In this document: in pieces, positions 7,353-15,533 of the stretch | How the letters are laid out: the number at the start of each line of letters is the position of its first letter | Position numbering within the stretch: position 1 is the stretch's first letter | DNA from: Fusobacterium naviforme | GTDB taxonomy: Bacteria; Bacillota; Clostridia; Lachnospirales; Lachnospiraceae | DNA: 54,291 bases | Reading direction: 5' to 3' | Assembly (NCBI GenBank): GCA_003014445.1 | Contig: PYGH01000014.1 | Span: 1 to 54,291, forward strand | Made by a program: the position numbers and the translations under genes | Notes under the pieces: model-generated | Seen by the model: only the letters and a program-made list of their open reading frames with translations | What the model was told of the DNA's origin: nothing | Databases searched by the model: none

Positions 7353-8615
7353 ATGATGAAAATGGAAATTCGCAGGGATACCTATCTGAACAAGCTGATT
7401 TCCAAGCGTCATAATGGGTTGATTAAGGTCATTACCGGGGTTCGCAGATGCGGAAAATCGTATCTGCTTTTTGAGTTGTTCAGAGAGTATCTCAGGAAGA
7501 GTCAGGTTCCGGACGATCATATTATAGAGATGGCTTTTGATGCCTATGAGAATAAAAAGTATCGGGATCCGGAAATATTCTTTCCTTATCTGAACGAACG
7601 AATTAACGACCAGGATCAATACTATGTGCTATTGGACGAGGTGCAGCTTCTCGGAGATTTTGAGTCCATTCTGAATAGCCTGGTGCGAAGGAAAAACGTT
7701 GATGTCTATGTGACAGGCAGCAACGCAAAATTTCTTTCCAAAGATATCATTACAGAGTTCCGCGGGCGTGGTGATGAAGTGCATATGTATCCGCTGACAT
7801 TTGCGGAGTTCATGTCTGTGTATGAGGGTGAGAAAGCGGATGGATGGCGCGATTATGTGCTTTATGGAGGAATTCCGCTAATACTCACATTTACCACGCC
7901 GGATCAGAAGGGCGATTTTCTGAAATCACTGTTCGAGGAGACGTATATCTCCGATATTATCGGGAGAAATAATGTCAGAAATAAGGTGGAGCTGGAAGAA
8001 CTTCTGAATATTCTGTCTTCTTCCATCGGCTCTCTGACGAATCCGAGCAAGCTGTCTGCAACTTTTAAGAGCGTAAAACATACGACTATCAGTAAGATGA
8101 CGATCAAACGCTATATCGATTATCTTGAAGACGCTTTCCTGATTGACAGTGCAATTCGCTACGATATAAAAGGTAAGAAATATATTGATACACCATCCAA
8201 GTATTATTTCACGGACCTGGGTCTTCGAAATGCCAGATTAAATTTCCGACAGGTCGAAGAAACACACGCGATGGAGAATATCATTTTCAATGAACTGAAA
8301 GTCAGGGGATATAACGTCGATGTAGGCGTTGTTGTGATGAATGAAAAAGATCAGACAGGTAAAAAAATAAGAAAGCAACTAGAGATTGATTTTGTCTGCA
8401 ATAAAGGTTCCAAACGTTACTATATTCAGTCGGCATTTGCTATGCATGATGAAAAGAAAATGCAGCAGGAACAACGCTCTCTGGTCAATACAGGCGATGG
8501 GTTCAAGAAAATCATAATCACAAAAGATGCCATAGCACCGCTTTACAATGAAGAAGGTGTGTTGGTGATGAGCGTTTTTGACTTCCTGTTAAATCCTGAC
8601 AGCATGGATTTATAA
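7353..8615 (+). CDS. AAA_14/DUF4143 family ATPase
   Basis: A protein of about 420 residues of the common AAA_14 plus DUF4143 architecture. Residues ~25-40 hold the Walker A GVRRCGKSYLL, and YYVLLDEVQLL is the Walker B. Next is the sensor VTGSNAKFLSKDI and a DUF4143 C-terminal half ending in a PD-(D/E)XK-like segment (ENIIFNELKVRGYNVDVGVV, later EIDFV). The cellular role of this family is unknown; members are scattered in accessory regions. Three ATGs lie close together; AGGG at 7349-7352 best fits the one at 7362 (MEIRRD). It is a single gene with its own palindrome-rich promoter. Confidence 0.85.
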   Translation: MMKMEIRRDTYLNKLISKRHNGLIKVITGVRRCGKSYLLFELFREYLRKSQVPDDHIIEMAFDAYENKKYRDPEIFFPYLNERINDQDQYYVLLDEVQLLGDFESILNSLVRRKNVDVYVTGSNAKFLSKDIITEFRGRGDEVHMYPLTFAEFMSVYEGEKADGWRDYVLYGGIPLILTFTTPDQKGDFLKSLFEETYISDIIGRNNVRNKVELEELLNILSSSIGSLTNPSKLSATFKSVKHTTISKMTIKRYIDYLEDAFLIDSAIRYDIKGKKYIDTPSKYYFTDLGLRNARLNFRQVEETHAMENIIFNELKVRGYNVDVGVVVMNEKDQTGKKIRKQLEIDFVCNKGSKRYYIQSAFAMHDEKKMQQEQRSLVNTGDGFKKIIITKDAIAPLYNEEGVLVMSVFDFLLNPDSMDL

Positions 8616-8668
8616 TCAGGCGACACAAAGCGAGGGTAATAATCTCGGATAGGTCAACAAAAACCTTC

Positions 8669-9015
8669 ATGTCAGAAATTCTGACACGAAAGTATTCGGT
8701 ATTTCCCGTTCAGCCTCGTATAATCAGAAATGAAGGAGAGCAAATCGTCACAAGGCATAATACAGAATAGGAATGTGTCAATAGCAGAACGACGTGCGTT
8801 GAACGATTCCGTCAGATGCCGTGATTGATTCTGGCAGGAGGCAGAACTGGGAAGTACAATTCTCTGCAACAAAAGATTCGATGTACAACAATTTGACAAC
8901 AGATGCATGGCAGGAGATAAACAATAAAACATGGTGACAGACAGGTATTTTCAGACAACACCGGGGCGAAAACCATGATAACAAGCGGGAACAAATCATC
9001 AAAAAATTATCTGAA
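8669..9015. repeat. 347-bp non-coding repeat, copy 2
   Basis: Second copy of the element at 1078-1424, opening with the perfect palindrome TGTCAGAA-A-TTCTGACA. It fills the gap between the AAA ATPase and the second MetRS-type domain, whose frame begins within 15 bp of its right edge. Confidence 0.8.
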
Positions 9016-9029
9016 ATGGATTCCCGACG

Positions 9030-9503
9030 ATGCGCTCTCTGGATTCCAAGTCAGAGAATTCTGCTGAGGCAGAAATGTCTGACGACCGGGAGGATACGAT
9101 TGCAACTGAATCCAGGAATGAAACAATCGATTTCTCCAGGGTAAAGATTGAACCTCTGTTTGAGGAGCAGGTTGATTTTGATACCTTCTCAAAGTCCGAT
9201 TTCCGGGCTGTGAAGGTCAAGGCATGTGAAGCAGTTAAGAAGTCAAAAAAACTCCTTCAGTTTACACTGGACGATGGAACAGGCACAGACCGCACGATTT
9301 TAAGCGGAATTCACGCCTTTTACGAGCCGGAAGAGCTGGTGGGCAAGACACTGATTGCCATTACAAACCTCCCGCCGAGAGCCATGATGGGCATTGAGTC
9401 CTGTGGAATGCTTCTTTCTGCAATCCATGAGGAAGAGGGCGAGGAGAAGCTTCACCTTCTGATGGTGGACAACCACATCCCGGCAGGGGCAAAGCTGTAC
9501 TAA
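9030..9503 (+). CDS. Stand-alone MetRS-type tRNA-binding (EMAP-II/OB-fold) domain
   Basis: A 157-residue protein. After an acidic 45-residue lead it holds a full Trbp111-like domain: EQVDFDTFSKSDFRAVKVKA, KKLLQFTLDDGTGTDRTILS, GKTLIAITNLPPRAMMGIES, CGMLLS and VDNHIPAGAKLY. Such domains bind the outside of the tRNA L-shape and normally form the C-terminus of methionyl-tRNA synthetase or a free dimer. The catalytic MetRS part is missing, and the frame opens at the edge of a repeat without a clear ribosome site. It may be either a truncated metG tail or a free tRNA-binding protein. It is the intact relative of 6148-6650. Confidence 0.7.
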   Translation: MRSLDSKSENSAEAEMSDDREDTIATESRNETIDFSRVKIEPLFEEQVDFDTFSKSDFRAVKVKACEAVKKSKKLLQFTLDDGTGTDRTILSGIHAFYEPEELVGKTLIAITNLPPRAMMGIESCGMLLSAIHEEEGEEKLHLLMVDNHIPAGAKLY

Positions 9504-9540
9504 GTACACCATCCGGCATGTATTCTTTTGCCGGAAAAAC

Positions 9541-10038
9541 ACGACGTACTTCAATGTTGGAAAACAGCTGAAATTTACACACTTACACCAAGCTTATCTC
9601 TGGCTTGCGCCGATCGGCATGCATATGAATGTGGGGCTTATGAATTTTGTCTACAAGCATCTGCTGTTGGTTGATGAGACGATGGCCGATCGAATGGGAG
9701 ATCAACTGCTGATGGCCTTCAGTCTGCCTGTCTGGATTCTGTTTGTTGCGTTTTGGCTGCCGATGATAATCGTACAGTTTTTGGCATTTTCCAAGGAGCT
9801 GACGCCGTACCCCTCGTATGCCAGGTGGTTCAGTGTTCCCGTTGGAGCCATCCCTTTTGGGATGATGGGTCTTGGAATCGGCGCCGGCTCGGCACTGGGA
9901 CCGGCGATTGAGACCATGTGCTTGAATGTGGGAAACATTTTTATGTTTGCCGGTTTGCTTGCCGCGCTGCCGGATGAAAAACGGTTTGAAGCATTCCGCG
10001 AAGAGCAGGCAAGGCGCAGACAGAGAGAAGCGGGGTAG
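9541..10038 (+). pseudogene. Polytopic membrane protein, C-terminal part (DUF6796-like?)
   Basis: The frame is open from about 9541, before the first ATG at 9619, and reads NVGKQLKFTHLHQAYLWLAP then IGMHMNVGLMNFVYKHLL, so the protein was once longer. At least three membrane helices follow (LPVWILFVAFWLPMIIVQFL, VPVGAIPFGMMGLGIGAG, NVGNIFMFAGLLAAL), then an Arg/Glu-rich cytoplasmic tail. It resembles the uncharacterised DUF6796 family, but that is a memory-based guess. The N-terminal part was apparently lost at the junction with the upstream gene. Confidence 0.5.
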
Positions 10039-10307
10039 CGTCTCTTTGTTCCTGTTTTTTTTTCGCCGGATGGGAGCTCCCGTTTCTCACCTGTTTTCGG
10101 TTACGGCATGTTTCGATCAGGTGTGCCGATCCCCTTGTTCGCCGGATTCTTTTGGAACATCCGGAGAATCAGGGGATTTTTTGTGCCTGCATGCGTCGGT
10201 TTTGGAAACATGAGTGTACTCTGTCACAAAAATCAGATATAATATAAACCGAAGCTGTTTTTAATGAAATTTTATATTGAAAAATGGAAGGGAAAAGGGG
10301 GATGATG

Positions 10308-11033
10308 ATGAGTTTAAGCGATATTTTAAATTCCAAACCACTGTATCTGCTGGTAGGCACAGCCTTATTGGTCATTTTTGGCATGTGTATTTTTTTCTGT
10401 AAAAGAGCAATTAAGCGGGCAAAGGAACTGAATATTTCAAAGGACAAAATCAAGTCAGTGATACGAGCTTCCGTTATTTTTTCAATTGTTCCATCGGTTT
10501 CTGTGATCATCGGGCTGATTACACTGGCGCCGATTCTTGGCGTTCCGTGGCCATGGTTCCGGCTTTCGGTGGTGGGCTCTCTCCCATACGAGCTGATGGC
10601 GGCGGATCTTTCCGTTAAGGGCGCAGGCTTTTCCGGCTTTGAAGATTTTTTGAACCATGGAACCCCTGCAGTGATTGGAGCCATTATGTTTGTGATGAGT
10701 ATTTCCATCATGGCAGGAATGGTGTTCAATGTATTTGCACTGAAGAGAGTGCATACAGGTGTGCTCAAAGCGGGAGAAAAGGACACGCCCTTTGTGGATC
10801 TGGCCTTGTCTGTTCTTGTCATCGGCATGATGTCCGTCTTTGTCCCGGTGCAGTCGGTGAAATCCCGGATTCACCTGCTGACTATTATTGTAAGTATGCT
10901 GATCACATGGATCTGTTCCAAGCTGGCGTCCAGATATAAAATCACTTGGTTAAATGACTTTACGATGTCCTTTGCACTGGTAGGCGCCATGGCAGCGGCA
11001 GTTATCTTTACGAATATGGGAATGGGGGGTTGA
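10308..11033 (+). CDS. DUF5058 family membrane protein
   Basis: About 241 residues with six or so membrane helices: an N-terminal anchor (LYLLVGTALLVIFGMCIFFC), then SVIFSIVPSVSVIIGLITLA, the conserved LGVPWPWFRLSVVGSLPYEL, and C-terminal helices. This pattern matches DUF5058. It is followed within 5 bp by a second membrane protein, then by glutaminase and an M20 peptidase. The pair is likely a two-subunit carrier for their substrate, though no transport function is proven for the family. Of the clustered ATGs the one at 10308 has the best spacing from the AAAAGGGGG ribosome site. Confidence 0.75.
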   Translation: MSLSDILNSKPLYLLVGTALLVIFGMCIFFCKRAIKRAKELNISKDKIKSVIRASVIFSIVPSVSVIIGLITLAPILGVPWPWFRLSVVGSLPYELMAADLSVKGAGFSGFEDFLNHGTPAVIGAIMFVMSISIMAGMVFNVFALKRVHTGVLKAGEKDTPFVDLALSVLVIGMMSVFVPVQSVKSRIHLLTIIVSMLITWICSKLASRYKITWLNDFTMSFALVGAMAAAVIFTNMGMGG

Positions 11034-11037
11034 TGAA

Positions 11038-11739
11038 ATGTCCAATTATATGAAGAACACGTACCGATACGGTGTCATTGCCACCTTGATTGCCATGGGA
11101 CTGATGCTTGGGATCCCAGCGGCCATGTGCATGATTTACGGAATGTGGCCGGAATGGTCTCTGATCGCCTCGGTTGCGGGACCGCTTCTTGCCCTGTTTG
11201 TACCCACCGCCCTTGCAGAGCAGCTCACAATGATTCCGATTGGCGGCACCACATGTTATCTGAATTCCATTTTGGGAAATGTAATGAACATCAAATTCCC
11301 CTGCTACTTATCGGCAATCGGAACGGTGGATGCAACGCCCGGCACCGAAGAAGCCGATGTCATGGGAATGATCGCAGTAACCGTTTCCGGAATGGTTTCC
11401 ATGATCACCATCGTTTTCGGCGTCATTTTGCTGGCTCCTTTGAAGCCCATTCTCCAGACAGAAGCCGTGGGAACAGCCACCATGTATATTCTGCCGGCTC
11501 TTTACGGCTCCATGGGGATTTCCGCTTTTGTTTCCACCGGGGCAGGTTCCAAATATAAGGCTCCGAGGAAACCGCTGATTGCGGTTACAGCTTTGGCCAT
11601 TGTGTACGCCTTCAATTTCCTTATCATGCCGATTGCAGGAAAAGAAGGGTTTGCCATGCTGATCATGCTGGCAGTCACACTTGGCATCACTTATTTCTAT
11701 TATCAATCGGGAATTGTTCAACTGGAAAAGAAGGGCTGA
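11038..11739 (+). CDS. Membrane protein, partner of the DUF5058 protein
   Basis: A 233-residue polytopic membrane protein with about six helices. Notable segments are YGVIATLIAMGLMLGIPAAM, the loop PIGGTTCYLNSILGNVMNIK with small and polar residues typical of a substrate path, and AVTLGITYFYYQSGIVQLEK at the end. It starts 5 bp after the DUF5058 gene and ends 1 bp before the glutaminase start, so translation is coupled. I do not recognise a named family; a role as the second half of a transporter is inferred. Confidence 0.65.
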   Translation: MSNYMKNTYRYGVIATLIAMGLMLGIPAAMCMIYGMWPEWSLIASVAGPLLALFVPTALAEQLTMIPIGGTTCYLNSILGNVMNIKFPCYLSAIGTVDATPGTEEADVMGMIAVTVSGMVSMITIVFGVILLAPLKPILQTEAVGTATMYILPALYGSMGISAFVSTGAGSKYKAPRKPLIAVTALAIVYAFNFLIMPIAGKEGFAMLIMLAVTLGITYFYYQSGIVQLEKKG

Positions 11740-11740
11740 T

Positions 11741-12658
11741 ATGAAGGAATTCTTACATTCTGTCATAGAATACGGCAAGAGGTTTACAGAAGAGGGAAGG
11801 CTCGTAGACTATATTGAAATTTTAAAGGACGCAGACAAAAATGCCTTGGGAGTATGCCTGATCGACAAGGACGGAGTTGAATATGAGGCGGGAAAATCCA
11901 GAGAGTCATTTGCTATCATGTCCATCGTAAAGGTGCTGCTGTTTGACTTGGTATTGGAAAACTATGAGTGGTCCGATATCAAAAAGTACATGAGAACAGA
12001 GGGCTCATCCAAGCCGTACAACTCCATTCTTGACCTGGAGGCAGAGGGGGGGAAGCCGGTCAACCCCTTTGTCAATTCGGGGGCGATTACCTCGGCTTAC
12101 CTGATTTATAAAAAATTCGGGGGTGATTCCGTTGCGGTTTTGATGGAGCGGGCAAAGGCGGTCATGGACGATGAAACCCTAAGCTACAGCCAAACCCTTC
12201 TTGACACCACAAAAAGAGGCGGAGAAAACAATCTGGCGCTGGCATGGATTCTGAAAAAGCACGGGACGATTGGAAAGGAAACCGCTGTGGAGGATGTGAT
12301 TCATCTCTATAATCTCGCCTGCAGCATCATGGTCAACACCAGGGATCTGGCTGTTTTTGCATCCACGATTTCAAGAAACGGAAAAAATCTGGCGGGAAAA
12401 CAAGTCATTCAGAAAGAAAATGCCAGGATTCTGAGGACGCTCATGGCGATTTGCGGACTTTACGACGATTCCGGGGATTTTGCCATCAGAATCGGGATTC
12501 CGGCGAAAAGCGGAGTCGGCGGAGGAATCATGGCAACTACGAATCAGGGGATTGGTATTTGCACATTTTGTCCGGGGCTTGACCGCTTTGGAAACTCAAG
12601 GGCAGGGCTTAAGATGCTGGAAAAAATTGCCGGGGAATTACACTTAAACGTTTATTAA
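11741..12658 (+). CDS. glsA: Glutaminase A
   Basis: Hydrolyses L-glutamine to glutamate and ammonia. The 305 residues match the family length, and the serine-peptidase-like fold is shown by the SxxK motif in FAIMSIVKVLLF (about residue 67). Conserved blocks include GKPVNPFVNSGAITSAYLIY, the NLALAWIL segment, LYNLACSIMVNTRDLAVFAS and the IPAKSGVGGGIMA loop with its KSGVGG. The start at 11741 is chosen because AAGAAGGG precedes it and it follows the upstream stop by one base. Within this operon glutamine is probably released by the M20 enzyme encoded next. Confidence 0.93.
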   Translation: MKEFLHSVIEYGKRFTEEGRLVDYIEILKDADKNALGVCLIDKDGVEYEAGKSRESFAIMSIVKVLLFDLVLENYEWSDIKKYMRTEGSSKPYNSILDLEAEGGKPVNPFVNSGAITSAYLIYKKFGGDSVAVLMERAKAVMDDETLSYSQTLLDTTKRGGENNLALAWILKKHGTIGKETAVEDVIHLYNLACSIMVNTRDLAVFASTISRNGKNLAGKQVIQKENARILRTLMAICGLYDDSGDFAIRIGIPAKSGVGGGIMATTNQGIGICTFCPGLDRFGNSRAGLKMLEKIAGELHLNVY

Positions 12659-12751
12659 GCACACAGGTGAACATGTGAACCTACTGCTGATTTGGGACGG
12701 TCACGGCAGTCAAAGAACGGAAGGATCCTGACAAAGAGTAAGGAGAAGAGA

Positions 12752-14152
12752 ATGGATCGATACAATGACGAGCTGGTAAAGCTTGCGAAAAGCATTTGGG
12801 AATTTGCGGAAATAAAATGGAAGGAGCATAAATCTGTCGCAGCGCAAATGGAAGTTTTGAAGAAGCACGGGTTTCAAATCCGTGAAAACCTGGCGGATCT
12901 TCCCACTGCTTTTTGCGCAGAATATGGCGCGGAAGGCGGAGTCACCATCGGAATCTTGGGAGAGTTCGATGCACTGTCCGGTCTGTCTCAGGTGGAGGAC
13001 CTGGCAGAAAGGAAAGAAAAGAGAAAGGGTGAATGCGGTCATGGATGCGGGCATCACCTTTTGGGGACGGCATCCATCGGTGCTGCTTTGAAGGTGCGGG
13101 ATTATATTGAGGTAAACCATCTGAAAGCCAAGGTGATTTATTTTGGCTGCCCGGCGGAGGAGGGAGGCAGCGGGAAGGCCTTTATGGCGAAGGCGGGCTG
13201 CTTTGATGCGGCAGATGTGGCCATTACGTGGCATCCCTTTACCGGAAATGCCATTTTTACCGGATCCCTTCAGGCGAACAAGCAGGTCTATGTGAGATTC
13301 CGGGGAAAGGGCGCTCACGCTGCTGCGTCGCCTCACCTCGGAAGGTCTGCGCTCGACGGACTTGAGCTGGTCAATATCGGCGTCCAATTTCTGAGAGAAC
13401 ACATGCAGGATTTTGAACGGATTCACTATTCCATTGTGGATCCCGGGTCTGCCTCTCCAAATGTGGTGCAGCCTTATGCAGAGGGGCTGTATCTTTTGCG
13501 TTCAAAAGATACGAAGCATGTCAACCGACTCTATCAGAGATTTGAAAAAATTGTGGAAGGCGCCGGTCTCATGACGGAAACTGAGCCGGAAATTGTTTTT
13601 GACAAAGCTTGTTCCAATGTGATTCCGAACTCCGTCATCGAAGAAGAGCTGTACAAGGCCTTTCTGGAAGAGGGACCAATGAAATTTACGGAGGAAGAAA
13701 TCCAATATGCCGAAAGGTTTCGGGCAACCTACCCGGAGGAAAATATTGAGAGTGAAAATACAATCGGGTTTGCGGAAGATAAAAGCGGAGAGCTGCAATA
13801 CCTGAAGGAGCATATTCTGTATGATAAAATTTTGAAGTACAAGCATTCCGATGAGATTGTGATGGGATCTTCTGACGTGGGAGACTGCTCCAATGCGGTG
13901 CCGACTGCACAGATTATTACAGCCTGCTTTGCCATCGGAACAACGGCTCACTCCTGGCAGGAAGTGGCGCAAGGCAAGTCCTCCATTGCAATGAAGGGTA
14001 TGCTAAAGGCCTCCAATGTTATGGCAAGGGCGGCAATTCACCTGATTGAAAACCCGGAACGGGTTCAAAAAGCAAAGGAAGAATTGATTCGGGTTCGCGG
14101 AGAACAATTTACTTCACCGATTCCTGATGGCGCGAAGCCAAGAATGCGCTGA
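12752..14152 (+). CDS. M20 family amidohydrolase, AbgB-like
   Basis: A 466-residue dinuclear metallo-amidohydrolase close to p-aminobenzoyl-glutamate hydrolase subunit AbgB. Metal-binding motifs are visible: GHGCGHHLLGT (about residue 95), PAEEGGSGK (about 133), the WHPF histidine, and the C-terminal SSDVGDCS and AHSW. A lid/dimerisation domain sits between (RFRGKGAHAAASPHLGRSAL). The family cleaves amide bonds between an acyl or aryl group and an amino acid. Next to glutaminase and a putative carrier, the likely substrate is an N-acylated glutamine or glutamate. AAGGAG lies seven bases before the ATG. Confidence 0.88.
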   Translation: MDRYNDELVKLAKSIWEFAEIKWKEHKSVAAQMEVLKKHGFQIRENLADLPTAFCAEYGAEGGVTIGILGEFDALSGLSQVEDLAERKEKRKGECGHGCGHHLLGTASIGAALKVRDYIEVNHLKAKVIYFGCPAEEGGSGKAFMAKAGCFDAADVAITWHPFTGNAIFTGSLQANKQVYVRFRGKGAHAAASPHLGRSALDGLELVNIGVQFLREHMQDFERIHYSIVDPGSASPNVVQPYAEGLYLLRSKDTKHVNRLYQRFEKIVEGAGLMTETEPEIVFDKACSNVIPNSVIEEELYKAFLEEGPMKFTEEEIQYAERFRATYPEENIESENTIGFAEDKSGELQYLKEHILYDKILKYKHSDEIVMGSSDVGDCSNAVPTAQIITACFAIGTTAHSWQEVAQGKSSIAMKGMLKASNVMARAAIHLIENPERVQKAKEELIRVRGEQFTSPIPDGAKPRMR

Positions 14153-14250
14153 TGGGCTTCTGCAAAACCCGGTGCGGAAGGCGGAATACGGCGAGAGCCC
14201 TTGGCGCGGAGTGTACCATGGGTCAGATTTCAGGCGAGCCAGCCCTAACA

Positions 14251-14273
14251 AAGCACCCTTCGGGGTGCTTTTC
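14251..14273 (+). terminator. Terminator of the glutaminase/amidohydrolase operon
   Basis: A perfect 8-bp stem AAGCACCC / GGGTGCTT closed by a UUCG tetraloop, ending in a short U-rich tail (CTTTTC). It lies 98 bp after the amidohydrolase stop. Confidence 0.85.
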
Positions 14274-14327
14274 AAATGATGTAGAAACGCCTCTTGCAAA
14301 TTTGTTTTTTGCGAATATAGTTTCTAT

Positions 14328-14449
14328 ATCCCGTTTACAAATCTGGCACCTGGCATACAAAACTGGCGTTTCGCTTTCAAATATGCAGTTTTCAATTTAC
14401 AAACAAGCATCTCGCCTTACAAACTGGCGCCTCAGATTACATCTCAGCG
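14328..14449. repeat. 122-bp repeat, copy 2
   Basis: Second copy of the element at 204-325, same orientation, with only a few substitutions and no gaps. It begins just after the terminator of the preceding operon and ends about 15 bp before the promoter of the HTH gene at 14540. Confidence 0.75.
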
Positions 14450-14464
14450 CCCGTTATTTTTTTG

Positions 14465-14493
14465 TTAAAAATTGCGACCGCTTTTAATATAAT
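14465..14493 (+). promoter_or_regulatory. Promoter of the small HTH gene
   Basis: TTAAAA (14465-14470), 17 bp, TATAAT (14488-14493). ATTGCGAC in the spacer (14471-14478) is one arm of the inverted repeat found again at 14795-14809, a likely operator half-site. Confidence 0.55.
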
Positions 14494-14539
14494 AACATGA
14501 GCGATAAGTCAAGTTATTGGATTTGGATTAAGGTGAGCC

Positions 14540-14755
14540 ATGCTGAAGAATAATGTTGAAAAGGATATCAAAATTTTCTGTATAGACCAAGGGAGAACAC
14601 AGGCACAGATAGCGGAGAGTGTTGGAACGACGGCATCTTATGTGAATAAAATCGTCAGAGGCAAGGAGCAGATAGTCAATAAGACCTTTCTCGCCATTAT
14701 GGCAGACCTTGGCTATGACGTGGAATTAACTTATGTTAAGAAAGAAGAGTCATGA
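14540..14755 (+). CDS. Small XRE-family HTH regulator
   Basis: A 71-residue protein that is almost all a cro/C1-type helix-turn-helix: DQGRTQAQIAESVGTTASYV then NKIVRGKEQIVNKTFLAIMA. It resembles short DNA-binding proteins that control toxin-antitoxin or restriction loci, but no toxin follows; the next gene is a broken flavin reductase. Inverted repeats immediately downstream and a matching half-site in its promoter suggest self-regulation. The start follows AAGGTGAGCC. Confidence 0.8.
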   Translation: MLKNNVEKDIKIFCIDQGRTQAQIAESVGTTASYVNKIVRGKEQIVNKTFLAIMADLGYDVELTYVKKEES

Positions 14756-14809
14756 AATCACAATTTGTGATTTTAAACGAGAATATTTCGTGAAGTCGCA
14801 AATTGCGAC
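14755..14809. promoter_or_regulatory. Two palindromic sites after the HTH gene
   Basis: AAATCACAA-T-TTGTGATTT (14755-14773, 9-1-9) and GTCGCAA-A-TTGCGAC (14795-14809, 7-1-7). The second shares ATTGCGAC with the promoter spacer of the HTH gene. They look like operator sites for that regulator; neither has a T-tract. Confidence 0.5.
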
Positions 14810-14929
14810 AACACCGTTTGAGGTTCCAGATTGGGATTTCAAATAACGCAGGTGTACTGAAAAAGCATATGCTTACGGAGTGTGTGACAGTGTCAAACTT
14901 TTCGTAATTTAAAAAATATGGGGGTTAGA

Positions 14930-15475
14930 ATGGCTTTATATGTTAACAGTTGGATAAGGGAAGAATCCAGAACAGACCGGATTGCGAGAGAAGTACTGAA
15001 AAAATTGGAGGTGAATACACAGAGCTTTAGCTTCCAGATGAAGGGCTGTTATCACTATCAAAAGAAAGACTTGAAAAACGAAGCAGACTGATAGAAGCAG
15101 AGGACTATTCTGATTCGATGTTTCGTTATGCAAAACAGTTTGCGTACGCTGATACTATCATTATTGCTGCTCCGTATTGGGATTTGTCGTTTCCGTCAAT
15201 GCTGAAGGTGTATATTGAAAATATCTATGTTACAGGAATTGTATCAAAATACGGTAAGGATGGTGTTCCGATTGGACTTTGTAAAGCGAGTGAATTGATA
15301 TATGTCACTACAGCCGGTGGACCATATAATCCAGACTTCTCTTACGGATATATCAGAGAAATGTCTACAGCATTTTGGGGGGATTCCTTGTACAAGACTG
15401 ATCGTGGCAGAGATGCTTGATGTAGAAGGAATGGATGCGAAAAAGATTATACGAGAAACTATCAATGCCATTTGA
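14930..15475 (+). pseudogene. NAD(P)H-dependent flavin reductase (flavodoxin fold), decayed
   Basis: The pieces together read MALYVNSWIREESRTDRIAR, LPDEGLLPLSKERLEKRSRL, then FAYADTIIIAAPYWDLSFPS, MLKVYIENIYVTG and VTTAGGPY. These are hallmarks of the AzoR/FMN-dependent NADH reductase fold. The gene has three lesions: a base lost near 15008, an in-frame TAG at about 15028 and one extra G in the G6 run at 15377-15382. It cannot make an active enzyme. Such proteins reduce quinones or azo compounds with FMN. Confidence 0.8.
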
Positions 15476-15533
15476 TGATTTTTTAGCCTTGCAAGATAAT
15501 CTGAAATAATTTGAATATTAAGGGAAAAATACA

